DNA from: an uncultured Clostridia bacterium
GTDB lineage: Bacteria; Bacillota; Clostridia; UMGS1883
DNA: 5,340 nt
Direction of reading: 5' to 3'
Assembly (NCBI GenBank): GCA_947629615.1
Contig: CANRER010000110.1
Coordinates: 1 to 5,340, forward strand
Part shown: in pieces, positions 1-5,340 of the stretch
Position numbering within the stretch: the first letter of the stretch is position 1
Layout: every line of letters begins with the position of its first letter
The notes under the pieces: model-generated
The model's database searches: none
What the model was told of the DNA's origin: nothing
What the model saw: only the letters and a program-made list of their open reading frames with translations
Translations under genes and position numbers: made by a program

Positions 1-1
1 C

Positions 2-328
2 CGAAGGAAATTCGGCTGCGACAATATAGAGGTATGCCCCGGCGACGCATTGAGCGTTCTTCCCTCGCTGCCCGCCCCCGACCGAGTGTTCATCGGCGGC
101 AGCGGCGGAGCTCTCGCGGAAATCGCCGCCGTAATCAAGGCCGCGAACCCCTCCGCGACGGTCGCGGCTACGGCTGTTTCGCTCGAAACCTTGGCCGAGC
201 TTAACGAGCTGTTTTCGGACGGCAGCGAGATGGTTCAGGTGGCCGTTACGCGGGTTAAAAGAGCCGGGGCGCACGCCATGCTCTCCGCCGAGAACCCCGT
301 TTTCATAGCGAGGGGGAGGCTGAAATGA
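2..328 (+). CDS. cbiT: CbiT, cobalt-precorrin-6B C15-methyltransferase (decarboxylating), C-terminal part, 5' truncated
   Basis: The visible part is the last 108 residues of a class I SAM-dependent methyltransferase that methylates C15 and decarboxylates the C12 acetate of the corrin precursor, in the cytoplasm. Reading is open from the window edge. The first codons give RRKFGCDNIEVCPGDAL, which matches the end of the SAM-binding half in CbiT/CobL. PDRVFIGGSGG follows and is the family hallmark. Later stretches are SLETLAEL (usually NAVTLE), VQVAVTRVKRAG and the terminal NPVFIARGRLK. The TTG at 50 is not the start, because conserved sequence continues upstream of it. About 80 or more N-terminal residues lie outside. 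Whether this is free-standing CbiT or the back half of a CbiE-CbiT fusion (CobL type) cannot be told here. The stop overlaps the cbiA start by 4 bases (ATGA). Confidence 0.9.
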   Translation, partial: RRKFGCDNIEVCPGDALSVLPSLPAPDRVFIGGSGGALAEIAAVIKAANPSATVAATAVSLETLAELNELFSDGSEMVQVAVTRVKRAGAHAMLSAENPVFIARGRLK

Positions 329-1647
329 GGCGTATCATGATTGCCGGCACGCACAGCGGCTGCGGCAAGACCACGGTCGCCTGCGCCCTTTTGAGGGCCC
401 TCGCGCGGCGCGGCCTCGCGCCTTCGGCCTTCAAATGCGGGCCGGACTATATTGACCCGATGTTCCACAGCCGCGTTATTGGCATTCCGTCGCGAAACCT
501 TGACGGCTGGTTCTGCGGCGAGGGGCTGATAAATTATCTGCTGAAAAAGCACGGCGGCGACCTCGCCGTCATAGAGGGCGTTATGGGCTATTACGACGGC
601 GTAGGCGAGGCGGCGTCCTCCCGCGCGGCCGCGCTCGCGACGGGTACTCCCGCCGCGCTAGTTATCGACTGCAAGGGCATGAGCCTTTCCCTCGGCGCGG
701 TCATGCGGGGCTTTCTCAGCTTCCGCGAGCCGAGCGGTATCGCGGGCTTTATCTTCAACCGCCTCCCCGAAAGTCTTGTACCGACGGCAAAGGAGCTTTG
801 CGCGGAGCTGAACACAAAATACCTCGGGCGGCTGCCATATAAAAAGGAGCTTTCTTTTGAAAGCCGCCGTCTTGGCCTTGTGACCGCGGCGGAAACGGCG
901 GATTTGAGGGAAAAACTGGACGCGCTGGCAGACCTCGCCGAAGAACATATTCTTATCGACGAGCTGCTCGAAGCCGCGAAGGCCGCGCGGGAGCGGCCCT
1001 CCGCGCCGCCCGTGATACATAAAATCGGCGGGAAGCCGCCAAAAATCGCCGTCGCGCGTGATAACGCCTTTTGTTTTTACTACGAGGACAACCTCGACCT
1101 GCTGCGGGAAATAGGCTGTGAAATCGCGGAGTTTTCGCCCCTCGCGGACACTTCTCTGCCCGAGGGCGCGTGCGGGCTGCTTTTGGGCGGCGGCTACCCC
1201 GAGCTTTACGCGGACGAGCTGTCGAAAAACAAGCCGCTGCTCGCCGACATTCGCCGTAAAATCGCCTCGGGCCTGCCGACAATAGCCGAGTGCGGCGGGT
1301 TTATGTACCTTTGCGAAAGCATAGGCGGGCGCGCCATGACGGGCGTAATCGCCACCGACGCTTTCGAAACCGACCGTCTGCGCCGCTTCGGCTATATCAC
1401 GATGAAAACGGCGCGGGGCAGCCTTTTTGGCGAGCGGGAGCTTCGCGCCCACGAGTTCCACTACTGCGACTGCGGCGACCCGGGGAGCGACTGCGAAGCC
1501 GTTCGCGCGCGCGGCGGCAGCTACGCCTGCGCCCACTTGGGGCCGTCGCTTTACGCAGGCTTTCCGCATATTTACCTTTATTCCTGCCCCGAGGCGGCGG
1601 AAAGCTTTGTTAAAAAATGTCAGGAGTACGAAAATGCACAGACTTAA
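325..1647 (+). CDS. cbiA: CbiA, cobyrinate a,c-diamide synthase (glutamine-hydrolysing)
   Basis: This enzyme amidates the a and c carboxylates of cobyrinic acid, using ATP and ammonia released from glutamine. It has 440 residues, close to the usual size of about 450-460. The N-terminal half is the dethiobiotin-synthetase-like ATPase domain: P-loop G8-THSGCGK-T16, then FKCGPDYIDPMFH, and the Walker-B-like VIEGVMGYYDGVG near residue 90. The C-terminal half is a class I glutamine amidotransferase domain: LLLGGGYPELYADEL, nucleophile Cys323 in AECGGFMYL, HEFHY at 376-380, and a probable catalytic His415 in FPHIYLYSCP, 25 residues from the end. Family members usually have HLH at this last site; here it is HIY, keeping the first His only. 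The ATG at 325 has a strong Shine-Dalgarno (GGGGGAGG, about 312-319) and overlaps the cbiT stop. CobQ/CbiP is excluded by the CbiA-type FKCGPDYIDPMFH motif. Confidence 0.95.
   Translation: MRRIMIAGTHSGCGKTTVACALLRALARRGLAPSAFKCGPDYIDPMFHSRVIGIPSRNLDGWFCGEGLINYLLKKHGGDLAVIEGVMGYYDGVGEAASSRAAALATGTPAALVIDCKGMSLSLGAVMRGFLSFREPSGIAGFIFNRLPESLVPTAKELCAELNTKYLGRLPYKKELSFESRRLGLVTAAETADLREKLDALADLAEEHILIDELLEAAKAARERPSAPPVIHKIGGKPPKIAVARDNAFCFYYEDNLDLLREIGCEIAEFSPLADTSLPEGACGLLLGGGYPELYADELSKNKPLLADIRRKIASGLPTIAECGGFMYLCESIGGRAMTGVIATDAFETDRLRRFGYITMKTARGSLFGERELRAHEFHYCDCGDPGSDCEAVRARGGSYACAHLGPSLYAGFPHIYLYSCPEAAESFVKKCQEYENAQT
1622..1626 (+). promoter_or_regulatory. Ribosome binding site that sets the cobT start
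   Basis: AGGAG lies 7 bases before ATG 1634, inside the 3' end of cbiA. The reading frame stays open upstream into cbiA, but those codons are only the shifted frame of cbiA. The conserved CobT N-terminus begins shortly after ATG 1634, so this site fixes the start. Confidence 0.75.
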
Positions 1648-2677
1648 AAATATAGCCCCGCCCAACGCGGCGGCCCGAGCGCGGGCGGAGGAGCGGTGGA
1701 ACTCCATAGCGAAGCCGCTGCGCGGCCTTGGCCTGCTTGAGGACGCGGTTATAAGGCTGGCCGGAATTTACGGCGGCGAGAGCTTTGTCCTCGGCGGGCG
1801 GACGGCCGTCGTTATGTGCGCCGACAACGGCGTTGTGAGCGAGGGCGTTACCCAGACGGGCGGCGAGGTCACGGCCCTTGTGGCCGCCGAGATAGCGGCG
1901 GGTCGTTCGAGCGTGAACTGCCTCGCCCGCGCCTTTGGGGCCGAAACGCTGGCCGTCGATATGGGCATGAACACTCCTGTCCCCGGCACGCTCGACCGCC
2001 GCGTCGCCTCGGGAACGGCGAATATAGCCCTCGGCCCGGCGATGAGCCGCGCCGACGCGGAAAGGGCCGTCGCCGTCGGCATCGACATTGTGCGCGATTT
2101 GAAAAGCTCCGGCATGGGCATAATCGCCGCAGGCGAAATGGGCATAGGCAACACCACAGCCGCCTCGGCCGTGGCCTCGGCTCTGCTCGGCCTCCCGCCG
2201 GAGCAGACCGTCGGGCGCGGAGCGGGGCTGAGCGACGCGGGGCTTGAGCGCAAAATTTCCGCCGTTCGCCGCGCGCTGGCCGTGAACGGTGCCGACCCTG
2301 CCGACCCGCTTGACATTCTGGCGAAGCTCGGCGGCTTCGATATTGGCGGCATAGCGGGGCTGTACCTCGGCGGGGCTGTCTACCGCGTGCCGGTCATTAT
2401 CGACGGCTTTATCTCAGCCGCCGCCGCGCTTATAGCGGCCGAAATCGCGCCGGCGGCGAAGGAATTTATGCTCGCCTCCCACGTGTCGAAGGAACCCGCG
2501 GCCCGCCTCCTGCTCGAAAGACTGGGCCTATGCCCGCCGATAACCGCCGGCCTCGCCCTCGGCGAGGGAACGGGGGCGCTTATGCTGCTTCCGCTGCTTG
2601 ACGGCGCGTTGGCGGTGTATAACGGGGCGCACCGCTTTGACGAGCTTCCCATGGAAAGGTATGTTGACCTATGCTGA
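1634..2677 (+). CDS. cobT: CobT, nicotinate-nucleotide:5,6-dimethylbenzimidazole phosphoribosyltransferase
   Basis: CobT transfers the phosphoribosyl group of nicotinate mononucleotide to the lower-ligand base, giving alpha-ribazole 5'-phosphate (or the equivalent for another base). The protein has 347 residues, near the family norm of about 350. Recognisable stretches are CADNGVVSEGVTQTGGEVTA (D64-N65-G66), VDMGMNTPVPG, AAGEMGIGNTTAASA with Glu168, and LALGEGTGALMLLPLLDGAL with Glu311. Glu168 and Glu311 correspond to Glu174 and the catalytic Glu317 of the Salmonella enzyme, each with an offset of six. The starting ATG is chosen from the AGGAG 7 bases upstream and the normal N-terminus; the gene overlaps cbiA by 14 bases. 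The base used cannot be read from the sequence, and anaerobes often use bases other than dimethylbenzimidazole. Confidence 0.95.
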   Translation: MHRLKNIAPPNAAARARAEERWNSIAKPLRGLGLLEDAVIRLAGIYGGESFVLGGRTAVVMCADNGVVSEGVTQTGGEVTALVAAEIAAGRSSVNCLARAFGAETLAVDMGMNTPVPGTLDRRVASGTANIALGPAMSRADAERAVAVGIDIVRDLKSSGMGIIAAGEMGIGNTTAASAVASALLGLPPEQTVGRGAGLSDAGLERKISAVRRALAVNGADPADPLDILAKLGGFDIGGIAGLYLGGAVYRVPVIIDGFISAAAALIAAEIAPAAKEFMLASHVSKEPAARLLLERLGLCPPITAGLALGEGTGALMLLPLLDGALAVYNGAHRFDELPMERYVDLC

Positions 2678-3195
2678 CACTCATCACCGGCGGCGGCAAG
2701 TGCGGCAAGTCGCGCATAGCCGAGGCCTTGGCCGCGTCGAGCGGGCTGCCGCTTTGCTACATAGCCACAATGCAGCCCTTCGGCCCCGAGGCCGAAGCGA
2801 CCGTCGCCCGCCACCGAGGGCAGCGGGCGGGGCGCGGCTTTAAGACAATCGAGCAGTATACCGACATAGGCTCCGCCCCCGTGGCGCAGGGCTGCTGCGC
2901 CCTTTTGGAGGACGTGGGCAACCTCCTTGCGAACGAGATGTTCTCCGCGCGGGCGGTTAGGCCCGCCGACAAAATCGTGCGCGGCGTGCGGGAGCTTTGC
3001 GGCAGGGCCGCGAGCCTTATCGCGGTGACGAACGAGGTGGGCTGCGACGGCTTCGCCTACCCGCCCGAAACCACGGAATATATCGCCCTCATGGGCGAGA
3101 TAAACCGCCGCCTTGCCGAGGAGGCGGAGCTTGTTATCGAGGCGGTCTGCGGCATACCGCTTGTTTTGAAGGGAGAGAGGCCGAAGTGCTTATAA
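2671..3195 (+). CDS. cobU: CobU, adenosylcobinamide kinase / adenosylcobinamide-phosphate guanylyltransferase
   Basis: CobU phosphorylates adenosylcobinamide and then transfers GMP to it, giving adenosylcobinamide-GDP, the CobS substrate. The protein has 174 residues, a normal length for CobU (about 180). The P-loop is G7-GGKC-G12-K13-S14, followed by YIATMQPFGPE and the VARHRGQR segment. His48 there corresponds to the guanylylated His46 of Salmonella CobU. The usual LLDCLTLWxxN segment reads LLEDVGNLLANEMF, VTNEVG is present near residue 115, and the protein ends in AVCGIPLVLKG plus a few residues. The variants look like the clostridial CobU subgroup rather than decay. ATG 2671 overlaps the cobT stop by 7 bases and has GGAAAGG at 2653-2659, 11 bases upstream. 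A second, shorter CobU-like gene lies beyond cobS. Confidence 0.9.
   Translation: MLTLITGGGKCGKSRIAEALAASSGLPLCYIATMQPFGPEAEATVARHRGQRAGRGFKTIEQYTDIGSAPVAQGCCALLEDVGNLLANEMFSARAVRPADKIVRGVRELCGRAASLIAVTNEVGCDGFAYPPETTEYIALMGEINRRLAEEAELVIEAVCGIPLVLKGERPKCL
3172..3180 (+). promoter_or_regulatory. Ribosome binding site for the GTG start of cobS
   Basis: GGAGAGAGG lies 5 bases before GTG 3186, inside the 3' end of cobU. It supports the GTG over the next in-frame ATG at 3219, which would remove the conserved hydrophobic LIKSLLSAFL segment preceding MYSRIP. Confidence 0.65.
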
Positions 3196-3959
3196 AATCA
3201 CTGCTTTCGGCGTTTTTGATGTATTCGCGCATACCCGTGCCGCGCGTTGAGTGGAGGGAGGAAAACCGCCGCTTTGCCCTGTGTTTTTTTCCGTTGGTGG
3301 GGGCCGTTCTCGCCACGGCGGAGTTGGCGTGGTATTGGCTTTACGCCGCGCTCGGCTTCAATCCGCTGCTGTTCGGGGCGGGCGCGGCCTCGCTGACGCT
3401 GATTGTCACGGGCGGCATACACATGGACGGCTACTGCGACGTTTGCGACGCTCTCGCAAGCTGGGGCGGCAGGGAAAAAATGCTCGCCGTAATGGACGAT
3501 CCGCATATCGGCTCCTTCGCGGCGGTCAGAGCCGCGCTGTACGTTCTGCTTCAGGCGGGGCTTTTTGCCCAAGCGGGGGAGTGGGGGCTGATGCTCGTAT
3601 GCACTCTCGTTTTCGTTCAGTCGCGCTCGTTCAGCGCCCTTGCCGCCGTGATGTTCAAGAGCGCAAAGGCCGAGGGTACGCTGCAAAGCTTTCGCCGCCC
3701 CGCCGACAAACGCGCCGTAATCGCGAGCGGGCTTGCGTTTTTGGCCGCGACGCTTGCCGCCGCGCTTTATACCGACTCGCTCTGCGGCCTGTGCGCCTTT
3801 CTCGGCGAGGTGCTGTGCTTCGTTTATTACCGACTTATGTCGTATAAAAAATTCGGCGGCGTGACGGGCGACCTCGCGGGGTACTTTCTTCAGCTTTGCG
3901 AGCTTGCGGCGGCGGGGTTCGCCGTCTTTGCCGACCTGATAAGGAGCTTTGCGTTATGA
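3186..3959 (+). CDS. cobS: CobS, adenosylcobinamide-GDP ribazoletransferase (cobalamin synthase)
   Basis: CobS is an integral membrane enzyme that condenses adenosylcobinamide-GDP with alpha-ribazole (or its 5'-phosphate), closing the nucleotide loop. It has 257 residues; the family is about 250. The N-terminus reads VLIKSLLSAFLMYSRIPVP from a GTG start, matching family N-termini, followed by FALCFFPLVGA and several hydrophobic segments. The acidic, Mg-binding-type motif is GGIHMDGYCDVCDAL with His79, Asp81, Asp85 and Asp88; MDDPHIGSF (Asp104, Asp105) follows. The late conserved motif GGVTGD ends at Asp229. Cys84 and Cys87 replace the residues of the more common DGLADTxDG form. The gene overlaps cobU by 10 bases and the next gene by 4 (ATGA). 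An upstream in-frame ATG/GTG extension would be shadow sequence of cobU. Confidence 0.94.
   Translation: MLIKSLLSAFLMYSRIPVPRVEWREENRRFALCFFPLVGAVLATAELAWYWLYAALGFNPLLFGAGAASLTLIVTGGIHMDGYCDVCDALASWGGREKMLAVMDDPHIGSFAAVRAALYVLLQAGLFAQAGEWGLMLVCTLVFVQSRSFSALAAVMFKSAKAEGTLQSFRRPADKRAVIASGLAFLAATLAAALYTDSLCGLCAFLGEVLCFVYYRLMSYKKFGGVTGDLAGYFLQLCELAAAGFAVFADLIRSFAL
3941..3946 (+). promoter_or_regulatory. Ribosome binding site for the short CobU-like gene
   Basis: AAGGAG lies 9 bases before ATG 3956. It supports this start over in-frame codons further upstream within cobS, because the P-loop begins only five residues after this ATG, as expected for the fold. Confidence 0.7.
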
Positions 3960-4279
3960 GATTGATTGTGGGCGGCGCGCGCCAAGGCAAAACCCGCTAC
4001 GCGGCGGAAAAATACGGCTCGTGCGAGGCAGGCTTTCACCTGACGGTGCGCCGCTGGCTCGAGGACGGGCTTGACCCTTTGGCCGAGGCGGAGCGCTTTA
4101 TCCGCGAAAACCCCGACGCCGTCGTCGTTATGGACGAAATAGGCTGCGGCATAATTCCGCTTGAACGGGCCGACCGCCTTTGGCGCGAGGCCGTGGGCCG
4201 CGTGGGCTGCCTGCTGGCCGAAAGAGCCGAGACCGTGGAGCGCGTGGTCTGCGGCATACCGATAAAAATTAAGGGGTGA
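3956..4279 (+). CDS. Short CobU-like P-loop protein (107 residues), function uncertain
   Basis: This is a compact relative of CobU. The N-terminus MRLIVGGARQGKTRYAAE holds a P-loop (G6 to T13) starting like that of CobU, a strand followed directly by GG. The second half has VVVMDEIGCGIIP (Asp60, Glu61), matching the NEVGxGIVP motif of classical CobU, and ends in VVCGIPIKIKG, close to the end of the neighbouring CobU. The middle is much shorter: no IATMQP and no RH(R)xxR segment, so the histidine guanylylated in CobU is absent. A lone FHLTVRRWL stretch (His28) sits between. Family resemblance suggests a nucleotide-binding protein, perhaps a kinase-only or accessory partner of cobU. I recall similar short CobU-like genes in clostridial cobalamin operons, usually labelled as bifunctional CobU, a label the missing histidine makes doubtful. 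The fold assignment is fairly safe; activity is not known. Confidence 0.75.
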   Translation: MRLIVGGARQGKTRYAAEKYGSCEAGFHLTVRRWLEDGLDPLAEAERFIRENPDAVVVMDEIGCGIIPLERADRLWREAVGRVGCLLAERAETVERVVCGIPIKIKG

Positions 4280-4283
4280 GATA

Positions 4284-4838
4284 ATGCGGCTTTATTTTAT
4301 CCGCCACGGCAAAACCGCCGGCAATCTTGAAGGGCGTTACATCGGCGTAACGGACGAGCCGCTTTGCGCCGAGGGGCGCGAGGAGCTTATGCTCGCGAGG
4401 CCGCCGAGGGCGAGCCTAGTGGTGACAAGCCCGCTGCGCCGCTGTGTCGAAACGGCGAAAATCCTCTACCCGACCGTCGTGCCGCTTGTGTGCGGCGGGC
4501 TTAGGGAGTGCGATTTCGGCGAGTTCGAGGGGAAAAACTATACCGACTTAAGCGGCTCGGAGGCATACCGCCAATGGATAGACAGCGGCGGCAGAATGGC
4601 CTTCCCCGGCGGCGAGGACATGGCAGGCTTCACGGCCCGCACCGACGCCGCGTTCGAGGAGCTTATCCCCAAGCTTGCCGACGAAACGGCTCTTGTCGTC
4701 CACGGCGGCACGATAATGGCCCTGCTTGAGCGGCGCGCCGTGCCGAAAAGGGAATTTTACGACTATCACGTCAAAAACGGGCGGGGCTTCGCCGTGGAGC
4801 TTGACGGCGGGGTAATGCGCGTTATCGGGAGGCTGTGA
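4284..4838 (+). CDS. cobC: CobC-type histidine phosphatase (alpha-ribazole / adenosylcobalamin 5'-phosphate phosphatase)
   Basis: This is a phosphoglycerate-mutase-like histidine phosphatase of 184 residues (CobC of Salmonella is about 200). The N-terminus MRLYFIRHGKTAGN carries the R7-H8-G9 motif with the phospho-accepting His8. VVTSPLRRCVETAKILYP supplies the second arginine region, RECDFGEFEGK has the acidic residues Glu75, Glu80 and Glu82, and LVVHGGT holds the second catalytic His140. The family is broad, so the substrate is inferred from context: between nucleotide-loop genes, it most likely removes the 5'-phosphate from alpha-ribazole phosphate or from adenosylcobalamin phosphate. The ATG follows the preceding stop by 4 bases, with AAGGGGTGAG (4271-4280) just before it. 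Other sugar-phosphate phosphatases share these motifs, but the operon makes CobC the best call. Confidence 0.88.
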   Translation: MRLYFIRHGKTAGNLEGRYIGVTDEPLCAEGREELMLARPPRASLVVTSPLRRCVETAKILYPTVVPLVCGGLRECDFGEFEGKNYTDLSGSEAYRQWIDSGGRMAFPGGEDMAGFTARTDAAFEELIPKLADETALVVHGGTIMALLERRAVPKREFYDYHVKNGRGFAVELDGGVMRVIGRL

Positions 4839-5340
4839 TGAGGATACTTGCGCTGACCATCGGCTTTGTTATCGACTTTTTCCTCGGCGACCCGCACTCC
4901 TTGCCGCACCCTGTGCGGCTTATCGGCGCGCTTATAACGCGGCTTGAGAGTCTGCTCCGCCGCCTGCTCCCGGGGCGGGAGAGGCTGGCGGGGGCGGTCA
5001 TGGCGGCGGCGGTTTTAACGGTCTGCACCGCCGCTCCGGCGGGGCTTCTGCTTTTGCTTTACCGCGCGAACACGGCCCTCGGCCTCGCCGCTGAAAGCGT
5101 GATGTGCTATTATCTGCTCGCCGCCCGCTGCCTCGAACGCGAGAGCATGAAGGTGTGCCGCGCCCTCGAAAGCGGCGACGTCGAGGCGGCCCGCCGCGCG
5201 GTTTCGATGATAGTCGGGCGCGATACCGACGCCTTGGATAAAGCGGGTATTGCCCGCGCCGCCGTCGAAACCGTGGCCGAAAACACCTCCGACGGCGTGA
5301 CCGCGCCGATTATTTTCACGGCCCTCGGCGGGGCTCCGCT
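4838..5340 (+). CDS. cbiB: CbiB, adenosylcobinamide-phosphate synthase, N-terminal part, 3' truncated
   Basis: CbiB is a membrane protein that joins the aminopropanol (or its phosphate) arm to adenosylcobyric acid, giving adenosylcobinamide (phosphate). The first 167 residues are visible; full proteins are about 310-320. The N-terminus has a hydrophobic segment with IDFFLGDPHSLPHPVRLIG (Asp13, Gly17-Asp18-Pro19, His24-Pro25), the family signature. A second hydrophobic segment lies near residues 52-75. The most conserved region follows: MIVGRDTDALD (124-134) and VETVAENTSDG (143-153), then APIIFTALGGAP at the edge. ATG 4838 shares its A with the cobC stop and has GGGAGG (4827-4832) 5 bases upstream. 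Its place in a cobalamin operon and the GRDT and VAENTSDG motifs leave little doubt. It corresponds to cobD of the aerobic-pathway nomenclature. Confidence 0.93.
   Translation, partial: MRILALTIGFVIDFFLGDPHSLPHPVRLIGALITRLESLLRRLLPGRERLAGAVMAAAVLTVCTAAPAGLLLLLYRANTALGLAAESVMCYYLLAARCLERESMKVCRALESGDVEAARRAVSMIVGRDTDALDKAGIARAAVETVAENTSDGVTAPIIFTALGGAP

Noticed and set aside
50..52. TTG as start of a small 92-residue gene
   Set aside because: Conserved CbiT sequence (KFGCDNIEVCPGDA) continues upstream in frame to the window edge, so the gene is truncated by the window and does not begin here.
1427..1633. A 69-residue N-terminal extension of CobT
   Set aside because: The extension is cbiA read in another frame. 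CobT has normal length from ATG 1634, which has its own ribosome binding site.
658..1707. Long open frame of 349 codons on the minus strand, antisense to cbiA
   Set aside because: It lies opposite a well-conserved cbiA in GC-rich DNA, where stop codons are rare in the antisense frame. Its translation has no recognisable domain and is dominated by Ala, Arg and Val.
1823..1831. CobT DNG in place of the DHG seen in some CobT proteins
   Set aside because: As far as I recall, DNGVV followed by EGV is the usual form in clostridial CobT, and both key glutamates are present, so I do not regard it as unusual.
1768..2352. Open frame of 194 codons on the minus strand, antisense to cobT
   Set aside because: The translation is low in complexity (Ser, Ala, Pro, Arg rich) and fully overlaps the conserved core of cobT, so it is a composition effect.
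2997..3185. A 63-residue N-terminal extension of CobS
   Set aside because: It is the shifted frame of cobU, rich in Arg and Gly, and not hydrophobic. The family N-terminus starts at the GTG at 3186.
4280..4283. Only intergenic gap, searched for a terminator or regulatory element
   Set aside because: Four bases cannot hold one, and the surrounding sequence is coding with a ribosome binding site.

Overview
The window is a slice of one tightly packed, plus-strand cobalamin (vitamin B12) biosynthesis operon. Seven genes run head to tail with no real intergenic space. In order they are: the 3' end of cbiT (or of a cbiE-cbiT fusion), cbiA, cobT, cobU, cobS, a short CobU-like P-loop gene, a cobC-type histidine phosphatase, and the 5' part of cbiB. 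Both terminal genes are cut by the window edges.

The DNA is GC-rich (by eye a little over 60%). The CbiT, CobT, CobU and CobS sequences look like those of anaerobic Firmicutes (Clostridia). Examples are the CobT stretch reading CADNGVVSEGVTQT, the CobS start followed by MYSRIPVPRVEW, and the CobU stretch IATMQPFGPE. I infer an anaerobic clostridial bacterium, possibly of the Oscillospiraceae type, with the cobalt-early (anaerobic) pathway. Genus cannot be read from this window.

Functionally, CbiT methylates C15 and decarboxylates the ring acetate during corrin formation. CbiA amidates the a and c side chains. CbiB attaches the aminopropanol arm to cobyric acid, giving cobinamide. CobU activates adenosylcobinamide to its GDP form. 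CobT makes alpha-ribazole phosphate from the lower-ligand base. CobS joins the two halves, and CobC removes the phosphate. Corrin-ring genes and nucleotide-loop genes are therefore mixed in one transcript. The steps not seen here (cbiP, the adenosyltransferase, cobD and the earlier ring methylases) are presumably outside the window.

Neighbouring genes overlap by 4, 14, 7, 10 and 4 bases; then comes one 4-base gap and a 1-base overlap. Each start is preceded by a Shine-Dalgarno-like stretch, so strong translational coupling is likely. I see no promoter, riboswitch, terminator, RNA gene, repeat array or mobile element, and no non-coding stretch of any size. The least explained element is the 107-residue CobU-like protein between cobS and cobC. 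It keeps the P-loop and the C-terminal motifs of CobU but lacks most of the middle. I found no clear evidence of a wholly new system.
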